DNA of 64,000 bases from AP-15 sp963733945. GTDB taxonomy: Bacteria > Pseudomonadota > Alphaproteobacteria > ATCC43930 > CGMCC-115725. Where the stretch lies: positions 62,001 to 126,000 of the forward strand of contig CAVTFD010000021.1 of assembly GCA_963733945.1 (NCBI GenBank). The letters are read 5' to 3'. Below the pieces are notes generated by a model, which saw only the letters and a program-made list of their open reading frames with translations, did not search any database and was not told the DNA's origin. The position numbers and the translations under genes were made by a program. This document shows, in pieces, positions 16,641 to 25,597 of this stretch. The stretch's first letter is position 1. Each line of letters opens with the position of its first letter.

Positions 16641-17916
16641 TCAGTATATTTGGGCGTAGTGGGCGCACAGTGCGGCCGGCGATAGTGCAGCGACCTTTTC
16701 CGCCTCGACCCGTTTGAACCTCAGATAGGCGTCGCGATGGACGGAGCCGAACCATTGCGCGGCGGGTTCGCTGCCGGCGAGCATGTCGAGCGCCTGGTCG
16801 AGCGAGGATGGCAGGGAGAGTGGTGCCGTCCCCGTCTCCGCTAATGGCAGGGCTCGGCGGATGCCGTCGACCCCGGCAAAAATCACCGCACCCAGCGCCA
16901 GATACGGGCTGGCCGAGGCGTCGCAAACGCGAAACTCGATGTTGAACTGGCGCGCGGTGTCGTCGGCGTCCGCGGTCGGCGAAGACCGGGCAAATCCGTA
17001 GGCTGGCGCCGCGGTCTTGCCGCACCAGATCGATCAAGGTTGGCGCCCAGGCATTGGGCGTCAGTCGCAGATAGGAGACCGGGGAGGGTGCGGTCACAGC
17101 GCAGATGGTGGGCATGTGGTGCAGGACGCCGGCAAAGAAATGCTGCGCCGGTTTGCTCAAATCCATCTTCTCGCCGGCTGCGCGGGTCGCCGGCCGATCC
17201 TCGCCATCCCATAGGCTCATATGAATGTGCACGCCGTTGCCGACGAGATCGGGGTCGGGCTTGGGCGAAAAGATCACCCGATGCCCGAGGCGGTGCGCCG
17301 CAGCGCGCGCCATCTCACGGGTGATCACCGCGTGGTCCGCAGCGGTCAAGGCCTGCTGCGGGGCAACCGTCACCTCGAACTGTCGCGGTCCGTATTCGGG
17401 GAGGAAACTGTCCGGAACCGGTCCGGCGGCGCGCAAGGCGGCGATGAATGCCTCGCCGAAACTGCCCTGCCGGCGAAAGGCGCCGAGCGCATAGGCGTCG
17501 CCCGGGCGGTCATCGGTGCCGGTGTAGACGAATTCCTGCTCGAAGGCAGCGACGAGGCGCAGGCCGGCTATCGCCTCCAGCTCGCGCGCGGCACGGCGCA
17601 GGAAGTCGCGCGGGCAGCATTCCCACGCGGCCCCGTCGGTGGTGCGGATGTCGCCGAGAAAGAAATGCTCGACCGCCGAGCCGTCGGCGAAATCCACCCG
17701 CACCTCGGCCGCCGGGTCGGGGACGATCATCAGATCGCCGGCGGTGCCAAAGGGCGTGTCCCAGATCGGGCCGGCCGGCGACATCATCAGATTGCTGCCG
17801 GTCCAGCCGATGCCCTTTTTGAGCCGCCCTGGTAATTCGCGCGCCGGGAACCCCTTGCCGCGCACATGCCCCGAGATGTCGCAGGTCGCGACGAAGACGA
17901 GTTCTTCGCGGATCAT
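16641..17916 (-). pseudogene. Glutamine synthetase family protein, one frameshift
   Basis: The intact protein would be about 424 residues, in the size range of the gamma-glutamyl ligase branch of glutamine synthetases. Family landmarks are in order: an N-terminal beta-grasp region, ATP/metal site FEQEFVY, NGVHIHMSLWD with the substrate His, and RQDRGASLRICPVF with the conserved Arg. After VFAD an extra C at about 16969 moves the frame; the correct continuation ADADDTARQFNIEFRVCDASASPYLALGAVIF then runs to the stop at 16641. The total length (1,276 bases) is 3n+1, as expected for one added base. ATG at 17916 uses an AAGGG that overlaps the stop of the small upstream frame. Confidence 0.8.
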
Positions 17917-17926
17917 ATGACCGCCC

Positions 17927-18007
17927 TTACCCCGCTGCGGCCTGTGCCAGCTCGGCGAAGTCGATGCCGTAATCGGTCGGGAAATAGAAGACGCCGCCAA
18001 CCTGCAT
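17927..18007 (-). pseudogene. 26-codon N-terminal remnant of a luciferase-like monooxygenase
   Basis: This short frame has a good ribosome site (GAGAGGA) and ATG at 18007 but ends after 26 codons. Its sequence, with VFYFPTDYGIDFAELAQA, is the characteristic start of F420/flavin-dependent luciferase-like oxidoreductases, whose full length is about 280-330 residues. The rest of the gene is missing; the stop is ten bases before the glutamine synthetase-like start. It is probably the scar of a deletion that fused the promoter region of the monooxygenase to the downstream gene. It could now act as a leader for translation coupling. Confidence 0.6.
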
Positions 18008-18082
18008 GTCAATTCCTCTCTGCAGCGGAGGGATATCGGCTAGGATGGCAGAGTTGAGGATGTTCGACCATGGGGGAGAGCC

Positions 18083-18928
18083 ATGCCGGTCGCGAAGGTT
18101 CGTGGGGTCGACATCAATTACGAGGTGCTGGGTGACCGCGGGCCGTGGGTGGCGATGCAGCCGGGTGGGCGGCGCGGGCTTCTCGGGGTCAAGCCGCTGG
18201 CGGAGAAGATCGCCGAGGCCGGCAACCGGGTGCTGATCTACGACCGGCGCAATTGCGGGGCCTCCGGCGTGTCGTTCGAGGGCGGCAATTCGGAGAACGA
18301 GATCTGGGCCGAGGATCTGCGCGAACTGCTGTTTCAGCTCGATGCCCTGCCGGCGTTTATCGGCGGCAGCTCGTCGGGATGCCGGTTGGCCTTGCTGCTG
18401 GCCTTGCGCCATCCGGCGGCGGTGCGAGGGCTGCTGCTGTGGCGGGTCACCGGCGGCGCCTACGCGGCCCAGCGCCTGGTGCAGAACTATTACACTCAAT
18501 TTATCGAGATGGCGCAGGCGGGTGGTATGGAGGCGGTCTGCGGCAGCGAGCATTTCAGCGAGCTGATCAAGGCCAATCCGGCCAACCGCGCGCGGCTGAC
18601 GGCTGTTGATCCCGAGAGTTTCATCGCGGTGATGGAGCGATGGCGCCGCAGCTTCAACGAGGGCGCCGAACATCCGGTCATCGGGCTGAGCCCGGCCGAA
18701 TTGCGCTCGATGACGGTGCCGGCTTGCATCATCCCGGGCAACGACCGGGTGCATCCGCGAGTGCCAGCCCAAATCGCCCACCGGCTGATGCCGAATAGCG
18801 AATACCATGAGGTGCTGACCGAAGACCGGCCCGACCAAGATGTCGCGCTCGAGGATTGGGAAAAAAAGGAGGGCCTGTTGGCGGCGATCTTTATCGACTT
18901 TTTGCGCCGGACGCAGCGCCATCTCTGA
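18083..18928 (+). CDS. Alpha/beta hydrolase
   Basis: This 281-residue alpha/beta-fold hydrolase begins VRGVDINYEVLGDRGPWVAMQPGG, with YDRRNCGASG after the second strand and the nucleophile elbow GGSSSGCR near residue 95. An acid is in PGNDRVHPR. The expected late histidine is not in the usual G-H-x form; the nearest candidate is in YHEVLTEDRPDQD, so the triad is not fully assigned. Substrate unknown. GAG-AGCC just before the ATG is a modest ribosome site. It diverges from the glutamine synthetase/LLM-remnant unit. Confidence 0.85.
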   Translation: MPVAKVRGVDINYEVLGDRGPWVAMQPGGRRGLLGVKPLAEKIAEAGNRVLIYDRRNCGASGVSFEGGNSENEIWAEDLRELLFQLDALPAFIGGSSSGCRLALLLALRHPAAVRGLLLWRVTGGAYAAQRLVQNYYTQFIEMAQAGGMEAVCGSEHFSELIKANPANRARLTAVDPESFIAVMERWRRSFNEGAEHPVIGLSPAELRSMTVPACIIPGNDRVHPRVPAQIAHRLMPNSEYHEVLTEDRPDQDVALEDWEKKEGLLAAIFIDFLRRTQRHL

Positions 18929-18979
18929 CGTCGAGGTGCTTTCCAGGAGATCGTCACCGCAGCCGGCGGCGCTGCGCCG

Positions 18980-19967
18980 ATGAGCGGCGCGCCGGACGGG
19001 CAGTATGACTTACTGACGCTCGGCGAAACGTTGATGCGCCTGTCGCCGCCGGGTGCGCAGCGCCTCGACCAGGCGCGCAATTTCGAGATCGGCGTCGGCG
19101 GCAGCGAGCTCAATGTCGGCTGTCTGCTGGCTCGGCTCGGGCGGCGGGTCGCCTGGGTGTCGCGGCTGCCCGAAGGGCCGCTCGGCCGGATTGTCGACGG
19201 TGAGGCGCGCCGCCACGGGGTCGACACGCGCTGGGTGCGGTGGATCGCCGATGCGCGCCTGGGCCTGATGTTCTACGAGCCTGGCCCCGAGCCGCGCACC
19301 AGCCGCGTCATTTACGATCGCAAACATTCGGCGGCCTCCGAGCTTGGTTTCGAAGACGCGCCGTGGGAGGCGCTGATCCGGTCGAGCGCGTGGCTGCACC
19401 TCTCCGGCATTACCCCGGCGTTGGGTCCGAGTTGCCGGGCATTGGTAATGCAACTCGCCGCCTTCGCCGCGGCGGCCGGGAAGCCGGTATCGTACGATCT
19501 GAATTATCGCGCCACCCTGACGACCCCGCACGAGGCCCGCGCCGTGCTCGATGCCGTGGCGCCGCATCTGCGTCTGCTCGTGCTCGCCGAGCGCGACGCG
19601 CAGAACGTGCTGGGGTTTCGCCGAAGCCGGCGAGCCCCTCGCCGAGGCCATCGCCCAGCGCTATGGCATTTCGCTAGTGGCGCTGACACGGCCGCCCGAG
19701 GCCGAGCCCGGCACCTTGCTTCTCGCTGAGGGCGCGTTCCGCTATGCGCCGCGCTATGCGGTCGATGTCGTCGATCGCATCGGTGCCGGCAATTCGTTTG
19801 TCGGCGGGCTGCTCCACGGGTTGCTTGACGGCGATCGCGATCTCGCAATCCGGCTCGGCGGTTTTGCTGCAGCGATTGGGCTCGCCACTCCGGGCGACAT
19901 CAATTTTTTCGGACCCGAGGATTTGGCCCGCTTTCACGCCGGCACCATCGGCGGGCTCGTGCGCTAG
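18980..19967 (+). pseudogene. PfkB family sugar kinase (2-keto-3-deoxygluconate kinase-like), frameshift
   Basis: The protein (~328 residues) opens LLTLGETLMRLSPPG and IGVGGSELNVGCLLARLG, the PfkB signature near the N-terminus, and resembles 2-dehydro-3-deoxygluconokinases. In frame 2 it runs to AQNVLGF. An extra T in GGGGTTTC near 19619 moves it to frame 3, where FAEAGEPLAEAIAQRYG follows and continues to the stop at 19967. The ATP-site motif reads RIGAGNSFVGG, so the catalytic Asp of the usual GAGD is Asn. With a frameshift and a lost base catalyst it may be inactive, unless the shift is a read error. The 3' end overlaps the convergent dehalogenase by four bases. Confidence 0.8.
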
Positions 19968-20875
19968 CGTGCGGTCGACGGCGCCTGCAAGCGGTCGCTC
20001 CAGTCGGCAATTGCCTGGCCGATTTCGGTGCCGGAATCCTCCTGGACGAAATGGCTGCCGGCGACGGTGACTTCGCTCTGGTTGCGCCATGCGCGGCAAA
20101 ATTCGCGCTGCGCCCCGACCAGGATCGCGCCGGGTTCGGCATTGACGAAGAGCTTGGCGATTTCGTTATGCGCCATCCACTCGGCATAGCCGCTGACCAG
20201 CTCCGCGACTGCAGCGGGTTCCCCGTCGATCGGGATTTGCCGCGGCCAGGCGAGCGTCGGCCAGCGGTCGAGGTTCGATCTGGCGAAGGGGCGGCGATAT
20301 TCGTCCATCTCGGCGGGATCCAGCTGGCGCAGAATCGAGGCCGGCAATACCCGTTCGACAAACATGTTGTCGTCGAGGATCATTTTTTCGCCGGCCGGCG
20401 AACGGAAGCCTTGGAATATCCGCCGCGAAGCCTCGGGCCACTCGGACCAGGTCAACGGGCGGACGATCGCTTCCATATAGACGATGCCCGCGACTCGATC
20501 GCGGTGGTGGTTCGCCCAGTCGAAACCGAGCGCCGAGCCCCAATCATGGCCAACGATGGTGATCGGCTGGCCCGTGCCCATGATCGCGTCGATAAAGCCC
20601 CACAGATAGTCGCGATGCGCGTCAAAGCCGTAGGTGTCCGGGCCTGGATCGTCGAGCTTGTCGGAATCGCCCATGCCGATCAGGTCGGGCGCCAGGCAAC
20701 GGCCGCGTCCGGCAACCTGCGGCATGACATTGCGCCACAGATAGGACGAGGTCGGGTTGCCGTGCAGGAACAGGTACACCGGTTCGCCGACGCCAAGCTC
20801 GACATAGGCCATACGCTTGCCGCCGATGGTGGCGAACTTCTTCGGCCAGGGCTCGATGCGGTGCGGCGCGCTCAT
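19964..20875 (-). CDS. Haloalkane dehalogenase (HLD-II type)
   Basis: This 303-residue hydrolase cleaves carbon-halogen bonds to give alcohol and halide. The assigned sites fit subfamily II: nucleophile Asp111 in VGHDWGSALGF, halide-binding Trp112, the second halide ligand Asn40 in LHGNPTSSYLWRN, catalytic acid Glu135 in YMEAIVRPL, and His near 275 in AGSHFVQED. Length and layout match LinB/DhaA. No signal peptide. ATG at 20875 has GGAGG upstream. It diverges from an SDR gene at 20955; that neighbour could act on the alcohol product, though its catalytic Tyr is absent. Confidence 0.92.
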   Translation of the reverse strand: MSAPHRIEPWPKKFATIGGKRMAYVELGVGEPVYLFLHGNPTSSYLWRNVMPQVAGRGRCLAPDLIGMGDSDKLDDPGPDTYGFDAHRDYLWGFIDAIMGTGQPITIVGHDWGSALGFDWANHHRDRVAGIVYMEAIVRPLTWSEWPEASRRIFQGFRSPAGEKMILDDNMFVERVLPASILRQLDPAEMDEYRRPFARSNLDRWPTLAWPRQIPIDGEPAAVAELVSGYAEWMAHNEIAKLFVNAEPGAILVGAQREFCRAWRNQSEVTVAGSHFVQEDSGTEIGQAIADWSDRLQAPSTAR

Positions 20876-20954
20876 AACGCCTCCATCAAAAGGGCGGGGT
20901 GGGTGCTATTGTGGCACAGGGGTACGCCCGAACCATCACCAGAGGAGACCAGAC

Positions 20955-21656
20955 ATGCCGAAGCCGAGCTATCAATCCGCGCTGGTCGTCGGCGCCGGGC
21001 GGGGCCTCAGCGCGTCCTTGGCGCGGCTCTTTGCCGGCGAGGGCATGCGCGTGGCGCTGGCCGCGCGCGACGCCGCGAAGCTAGCGCCGCTCTGCACCGA
21101 AACCGGAGCCAAGGCCTTTGCCTGCGACGCGGTCGACCCAGCCCAGGTGGCCCAGATGTTCACCGCGGTCGAAAGCGCGATCGGCGCGCCGGAGGTCGTC
21201 GTCTACAATGCCAGCGCCCGCGCCCGCGGCCCTGTCGCCGAGCTGGTGCCGGCCGAGGTCGAGCGTGCGATCATGGTCAGCGCGTACGGCGGGTTCTTGG
21301 TCGCGCGCGAAGCCGTCGCCCGGATGATGCCCAAGGGCCACGGCGCGGTGCTGTTCACCGGCGCCTCGGCGAGCGTCAAGGGTTATCCGCTGTCGGCGGC
21401 GTTCGCGATGGGCAAGTTCGCGCTGCGCGGCCTTGCCCAGAGCATGGCGCGCGAGCTGTCGCCACAGGGCGTTCATGTCGCCCACTTCGTCATCGACGGT
21501 GCGATCCGCAATCCCGGCCGGGTCGAACCGGCGGATAAGCCCGACAGTATGCTCGACCCCGACGCGATCGCCGCGACCTATCTCGGCGTGCTCCATCAGC
21601 CGCGCTCGGCCTGGACCTGGGAAGTCGAGCTGCGGCCCTGGGTCGAGCGCTTTTGA
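20955..21656 (+). CDS. Short-chain dehydrogenase/reductase family protein without catalytic Tyr
   Basis: This 233-residue Rossmann protein has VVGAGRGLSASLARLF for the nucleotide loop and VVVYNASARA in place of the NNAG motif. The catalytic segment reads GYPLSAAFAMGKFALRG, so the expected Y-x-x-x-K is F150-x-x-x-K154. The Ser of the triad may be in TGASAS. Loss of the Tyr hydroxyl argues against ordinary alcohol oxidation. AGAGGAG precedes the ATG at 20955; an upstream in-frame ATG is not supported by a ribosome site. It is divergent from the haloalkane dehalogenase gene. Confidence 0.85.
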   Translation: MPKPSYQSALVVGAGRGLSASLARLFAGEGMRVALAARDAAKLAPLCTETGAKAFACDAVDPAQVAQMFTAVESAIGAPEVVVYNASARARGPVAELVPAEVERAIMVSAYGGFLVAREAVARMMPKGHGAVLFTGASASVKGYPLSAAFAMGKFALRGLAQSMARELSPQGVHVAHFVIDGAIRNPGRVEPADKPDSMLDPDAIAATYLGVLHQPRSAWTWEVELRPWVERF

Positions 21657-21663
21657 GAGGGCG

Positions 21664-23079
21664 TCAGCAGGCGGCGGTCCCGGCACTTTCGCCCTGAGCC
21701 GCGGCCAGCCCGGCAGCGTACACTGTCTCGACCGAGAGGCGGGCGAGATCTGGCTCGATCAACAAGCGCACCGCCGCACCCCGAGGCGCGCACAGGGCCG
21801 GGTCCGAAGTGCTGGAGAACAGCACCACGACGGGATTGCCGCCGGCGGCGGCAACGTGGGTGGCGCCGGTGTCGTTGCCGATCGTAAGCGCGGCTGCCTT
21901 CGCAAGCGCCGCCAGCCCGGCCACGTCGGTCTGCCCGATCAGGTCGACACACTCGGGGCAGATGGCGCGGATGGCCCCGCCGAGCGCGTCCTCACCGGCA
22001 ACGCCACAGACGACCGGCAGACAGCCGGCGCGCGACAAGCGGCGCGCCAGCTCGCCATAGCGCTCCGCGGGCCAGCGTTTTGCCGGGTGGCGCGGCGAGG
22101 AGCCCGGGATCAGCAGGGCGAACCGCCGACCGGCCAACACCGCAGGCAATGATCCCGCCGCAGGCAACCAAGGCGTCAGCGGGACAGGGTGAATTCCCGC
22201 CATCAATAACTGTTCGGCCTGCCGGTCCATCGTATGCTGGCGGTCGCGGCCGCGATTGGCATGGGGATGTGAGCAGCGCCGCGCGATCCCCGACCATTCC
22301 GGCGGCTCGCCCGGCCGCAACAGCCGGTGATAGAAATTGGACCGGTCCGAGGTCTGGAAATCGTAGACCCGGTCGAAGCGGCCGCGGCGCAGCATCCGGC
22401 GCACCGTCAGCCAGCCCGGAACATCGAATCCATGCGGTCGGCGATCAATCAGGACGTCGTCGAACAGCCCGGTCCGCGCCGCCAGTACGCCGTAACGCGC
22501 AGTCGTCAGCAAGGCGATATGGTCGCCGGCGTGATGCTGGCGAATTGCCGGCACTGGGGCGAGCGCCTGGACGAAGTCGCCGAGGGCACCGAGCTTAATG
22601 ACCAGAATGCGGCGCCGTCGCGACGTGGTTTCCGGCGCCGGTCGCTGTGGCCGCAATCGGGCCAGACGGTCGAGATCGACATGCCGGGCCAACTCCTCAA
22701 ACGCGCGGAAAACCGCCGCGTGCCGGTCCGGATCAAGCGCGCCGATGGCGGCCTGTAGCGAGTCGATCACCTGCTGCGCTGCCGCTATTCTAGGGCTGCC
22801 GACGAACTCGTTGAGACACTGTCGGGCGAGATCCTGTGCCGCCGGGGCGACGACGATCCGCTCACCGGAGTGTCGCAAGGCGACGGGCTGACCCGCCAGA
22901 TGAGCGAGACAGATCTCGCTGCCGAAATCGTGCAGCATCCAATGGATGTCGCGGATGATCCGATAGCGACGATCCTTTGCATAGCGCGCTTCGTTCCACG
23001 CCAGGAACACGTTGAGCGGGGTCGCCTCTGGAAAGGCGCCGGCGTTTAGTGAGAGCGGCGCGATCGTCACGGTGGCCAT
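21664..23079 (-). CDS. Glycosyltransferase family 9 protein (heptosyltransferase-like)
   Basis: This 471-residue protein has an N-terminal ~150-residue region without a recognised motif, then a GT9 module from about residue 156: RRILVIKLGALGDFVQALAPVPAIRQHH, a second domain with LLIPGSSPRHPAKRWPAERYGELARRL, and IGNDTGATHVAAAGGNPVVVLF. This is the ADP-heptose:LPS heptosyltransferase pattern, in which the nucleotide sugar binds between two Rossmann domains on the inner face of the membrane. The extra N-terminus is longer than in WaaC/WaaF. It diverges from a methyltransferase gene at 23183, and neighbouring sugar genes suggest surface polysaccharide work. Confidence 0.85.
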   Translation of the reverse strand: MATVTIAPLSLNAGAFPEATPLNVFLAWNEARYAKDRRYRIIRDIHWMLHDFGSEICLAHLAGQPVALRHSGERIVVAPAAQDLARQCLNEFVGSPRIAAAQQVIDSLQAAIGALDPDRHAAVFRAFEELARHVDLDRLARLRPQRPAPETTSRRRRILVIKLGALGDFVQALAPVPAIRQHHAGDHIALLTTARYGVLAARTGLFDDVLIDRRPHGFDVPGWLTVRRMLRRGRFDRVYDFQTSDRSNFYHRLLRPGEPPEWSGIARRCSHPHANRGRDRQHTMDRQAEQLLMAGIHPVPLTPWLPAAGSLPAVLAGRRFALLIPGSSPRHPAKRWPAERYGELARRLSRAGCLPVVCGVAGEDALGGAIRAICPECVDLIGQTDVAGLAALAKAAALTIGNDTGATHVAAAGGNPVVVLFSSTSDPALCAPRGAAVRLLIEPDLARLSVETVYAAGLAAAQGESAGTAAC

Positions 23080-23182
23080 ATTAGCGATCCACCTGATACA
23101 GCCGCCATGGCCCTGTGGGCGCTCTTTCGCGCTGTGGCGCGGTTGGGCATGGTAGAATTCCCGGGGCGCGATCGAGAGCAGG

Positions 23183-23842
23183 ATGTTCGAAACCGAGGCT
23201 CGCTGGCTATATGCCGCGCTCGACAGGTATGCCCCCGAGCGGCTGTCGCCTTTGCTCAACTTGGGCAGTAGTACGGCGGCGTTCCGCGAACAGACCCAGC
23301 CCTGGACCGAGCAAAGCCTGTTCCGACCGCTGCGTGACCGCGGCGTCGAAATCGTCCATGTCGACACGCGTGACGAGGCGGGGATCGACCTCCGCGCCAA
23401 TCTGACCGATCCTGCCGACCTGCCCCAGCTGCTCGCGCTCAGGCCGCGGGCGCTCTTATGCTGCAATCTGTTGGAGCATGTGACCGAGCCGGATCGGCTC
23501 GCCCGTCACTGCCTCGACATCTTACCGAAATCAGGGCTCGTTTTTGTCACGGCACCCTTCAGCTACCCCTACCATCGCGACCCGATCGACACGATGTACC
23601 GGCCGAGCCCGGTCGAACTCGAGGCGTTGTTCGCCGGCGCCCGTCTGCTCGATGCCGCAATCATCGGCGCCGGTATGTCCTATCGCGACGATGTCCGCCG
23701 ACGCCCGTGGATCCTGTTGCGTCATGTCGCGCGTTTCCCGGCGCCATTTGTGTCGCTCGAAAAATGGAAGCGCTCGATGGCCAAGCTCTATTGGCTGGTG
23801 GCCGAATATCGCATCACCTGCGCCGTGTTCGAGAAATTGTAA
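23183..23842 (+). CDS. Methyltransferase-domain protein (SAM type 11 related)
   Basis: This 219-residue protein has LLNLGSSTAAFREQ as a weak motif I, an acidic strand-2 end in VEIVHVDTRDEAGIDL, and LCCNLLEHVTEPDRLARHCLDILPKSGLVFVTAPF, which closely follows methyltransferase motifs IV-VI. The last third, with FVSLEKWKRSMAKLYWLV, is amphipathic and may lie on the membrane. Its place beside a GT9 gene and a sugar epimerase suggests a role in polysaccharide modification, but the substrate is unknown. ATG at 23183 follows AGCAGG. Confidence 0.7.
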   Translation: MFETEARWLYAALDRYAPERLSPLLNLGSSTAAFREQTQPWTEQSLFRPLRDRGVEIVHVDTRDEAGIDLRANLTDPADLPQLLALRPRALLCCNLLEHVTEPDRLARHCLDILPKSGLVFVTAPFSYPYHRDPIDTMYRPSPVELEALFAGARLLDAAIIGAGMSYRDDVRRRPWILLRHVARFPAPFVSLEKWKRSMAKLYWLVAEYRITCAVFEKL

Positions 23843-23924
23843 CGGCTGCTGCACAGCCGACCGCTCGATCCGCCTTGCGATCAAACATTGTTCGCGCACC
23901 GGGCTGATCGTTACAATCGGGAGC

Positions 23925-24593
23925 ATGCGCGTTCTCTACCACCTTTTACTCTCCCCCGCGGCCCGCAAAGTGCGCGTGGTGCTCAAAGAAAAGAACCTCG
24001 ATTTTACCCTGAAGGCCGAAAAGATCTGGGAGCGACGGCCGGAGTTTCTGGCGCTGAACCCGGCCGGCGACGTCCCCGTACTGATCGAGCCTGACGGCAC
24101 CGTCCTCGCCGATCCGTCGGCGATCATCGAATACCTCGACGAGGTGTATCGCGAAAAGATGCTGATCGGGATCAACCCGATCGACCGCGCCGAGGTGCGG
24201 CGTCTGTCTGCGTGGTTCGACATCAAGATGAACCGCGAAGTCACCGAGAACCTGCTCGGCGAAAAGATGATGAAACGATATCGTGGACAGGGGCAGCCGG
24301 ATTCGCAGGCGATTCGCGCCGGTCACGCCAATCTGCCGCACCATCTCGACTATATCGGCTATCTGGTCGAACGACGCCGCTGGCTCGCGGGCGACCATTT
24401 CTCGATCGCCGACATCACCGCCGCGGCACAGCTGTCAAGCCTCGATTATATGGGCGACGTGCCTTGGGACGCTCACGAGCCGGCCAAGGAATGGTACGCG
24501 CGGATCAAGTCGCGTCCGAGTTTCCGCCCGATCCTGGCCGATCATGTACCAGGAGTCCCGCCGCCGCCGTACTATGCTGATCTTGATTTCTGA
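23925..24593 (+). CDS. Glutathione S-transferase
   Basis: This 222-residue protein begins with the thioredoxin-fold domain LYHLLLSPAARKVRVVLKEK, where the usual active-site Ser/Tyr lies in LSPAAR, then FLALNPAGDVPVLIEPDG with the cis-Pro, and DPSAIIEYLDE for glutathione's gamma-glutamyl group. The helical C-domain has FSIADITAAAQLS, the conserved N-capping box. Such enzymes conjugate or reduce with glutathione in the cytoplasm. An ATG at 23925 is chosen because the long upstream extension of the frame belongs to the methyltransferase region. It is convergent with the epimerase gene. Confidence 0.9.
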   Translation: MRVLYHLLLSPAARKVRVVLKEKNLDFTLKAEKIWERRPEFLALNPAGDVPVLIEPDGTVLADPSAIIEYLDEVYREKMLIGINPIDRAEVRRLSAWFDIKMNREVTENLLGEKMMKRYRGQGQPDSQAIRAGHANLPHHLDYIGYLVERRRWLAGDHFSIADITAAAQLSSLDYMGDVPWDAHEPAKEWYARIKSRPSFRPILADHVPGVPPPPYYADLDF

Positions 24594-24643
24594 CGTTGCG
24601 GCTTTCGCTGGCCGCAAAAACCGCAGCGCCGCGGACCGCCAAT

Positions 24644-25597
24644 TCAAGCGATGACGCGTAACTTGGGCCGGTCACACGATGCAAGTGCGTCTAGCGTTGC
24701 TGCTAGACCTTCGGGGAGAGCGGTACGGGCGCGAAATCCAAGTTCCTCAGCCGCGAGGCGCGGATCACCGATTGAACTCTGCACCTCGCCGCCACGCGGT
24801 GGCTGGTGGTCGACGACCAGCTTGGTCCCACACAGCGAGGCGATCGTCTCGGCCAACTGGCGTATTGTCGTGCCCTTTCCGGTACAGATGTTATATACCG
24901 GGGCCCGAGGGTTTGCGGCCGACATCGCACCGCTCAGCGCCGAAACGGCATCGCCGATAAAGGTGAAATCGCGCACCTGTCCCCCGTCGCCATAGATCTC
25001 GACTGGCTTTCCACGGCGCAGCCGATCGAGAAAGATCGCGATAACCCCGGAATAAGGCGAACTCGGATCCTGGCGCGTGCCATACAGGTTGAAAAAACGC
25101 AGACCGATCGTGCGTAACCCGTGGGTCACACCCGCGGCGCGCGCGTGTAGTTCACACGCCCGCTTGTCAGCGCCGTAGGCGCTCAGCGGGATGGCGGAAT
25201 GGTCTTCGCTGACCGGCGCGGCGTCACAGTCGCCATAAACCGCGGCTGTCGAGGCATAGACCACCGGAATTTTCCCACGTGACCGCCTCGCCTCGGCGAA
25301 AATGTTGATTGTGCCGGAAAGATTGACTTGGTGGGTACGCAGCCATTCGAGGTTGCACTGTTCGACCGACGCGATCGCAGCCAGATGGAAACAGCCGTCA
25401 ATGCCATCAAACGCATGTGCGACCGCGTCGGGGTTGGCGACGTCGGCGTTGATGAACTCGACCGCGCGCGGGAGGCGGTCGCGATTTCCACTCGAGAGGT
25501 CGTCGAGAACGCGAACGGCGTGCCCGTCGTCGAGCAATGACTCTACGAGATGCGAGCCTATGAACCCGGCGCCGCCGGTCACCAAATAACGAGCCAT
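24644..25597 (-). CDS. NAD-dependent sugar epimerase/dehydratase (UDP-glucose 4-epimerase family)
   Basis: This 317-residue extended SDR binds NAD through TGGAGFIGSHLVE at its N-terminus. The active site is complete: Thr/Ser in YASTAAVYG and Tyr-x3-Lys in SAYGADKRACE. The FNLYGTRQDPSSPYSGVI and RDFTFIGDAV segments are the usual nucleotide-sugar binding regions. It probably interconverts UDP-sugars for polysaccharide or glycolipid synthesis. ATG at 25597. It is transcribed toward the glutathione S-transferase gene. The neighbouring wecC-wecB pair and the GT9 gene point to the same surface polysaccharide use. Confidence 0.9.
   Translation of the reverse strand: MARYLVTGGAGFIGSHLVESLLDDGHAVRVLDDLSSGNRDRLPRAVEFINADVANPDAVAHAFDGIDGCFHLAAIASVEQCNLEWLRTHQVNLSGTINIFAEARRSRGKIPVVYASTAAVYGDCDAAPVSEDHSAIPLSAYGADKRACELHARAAGVTHGLRTIGLRFFNLYGTRQDPSSPYSGVIAIFLDRLRRGKPVEIYGDGGQVRDFTFIGDAVSALSGAMSAANPRAPVYNICTGKGTTIRQLAETIASLCGTKLVVDHQPPRGGEVQSSIGDPRLAAEELGFRARTALPEGLAATLDALASCDRPKLRVIA

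Noticed and set aside
18008..18922. Long minus-strand frame opposite the alpha/beta hydrolase at 18083
   Set aside because: Only its last 26 codons (LLM remnant, 17927-18007) have meaning; the rest is a shadow.
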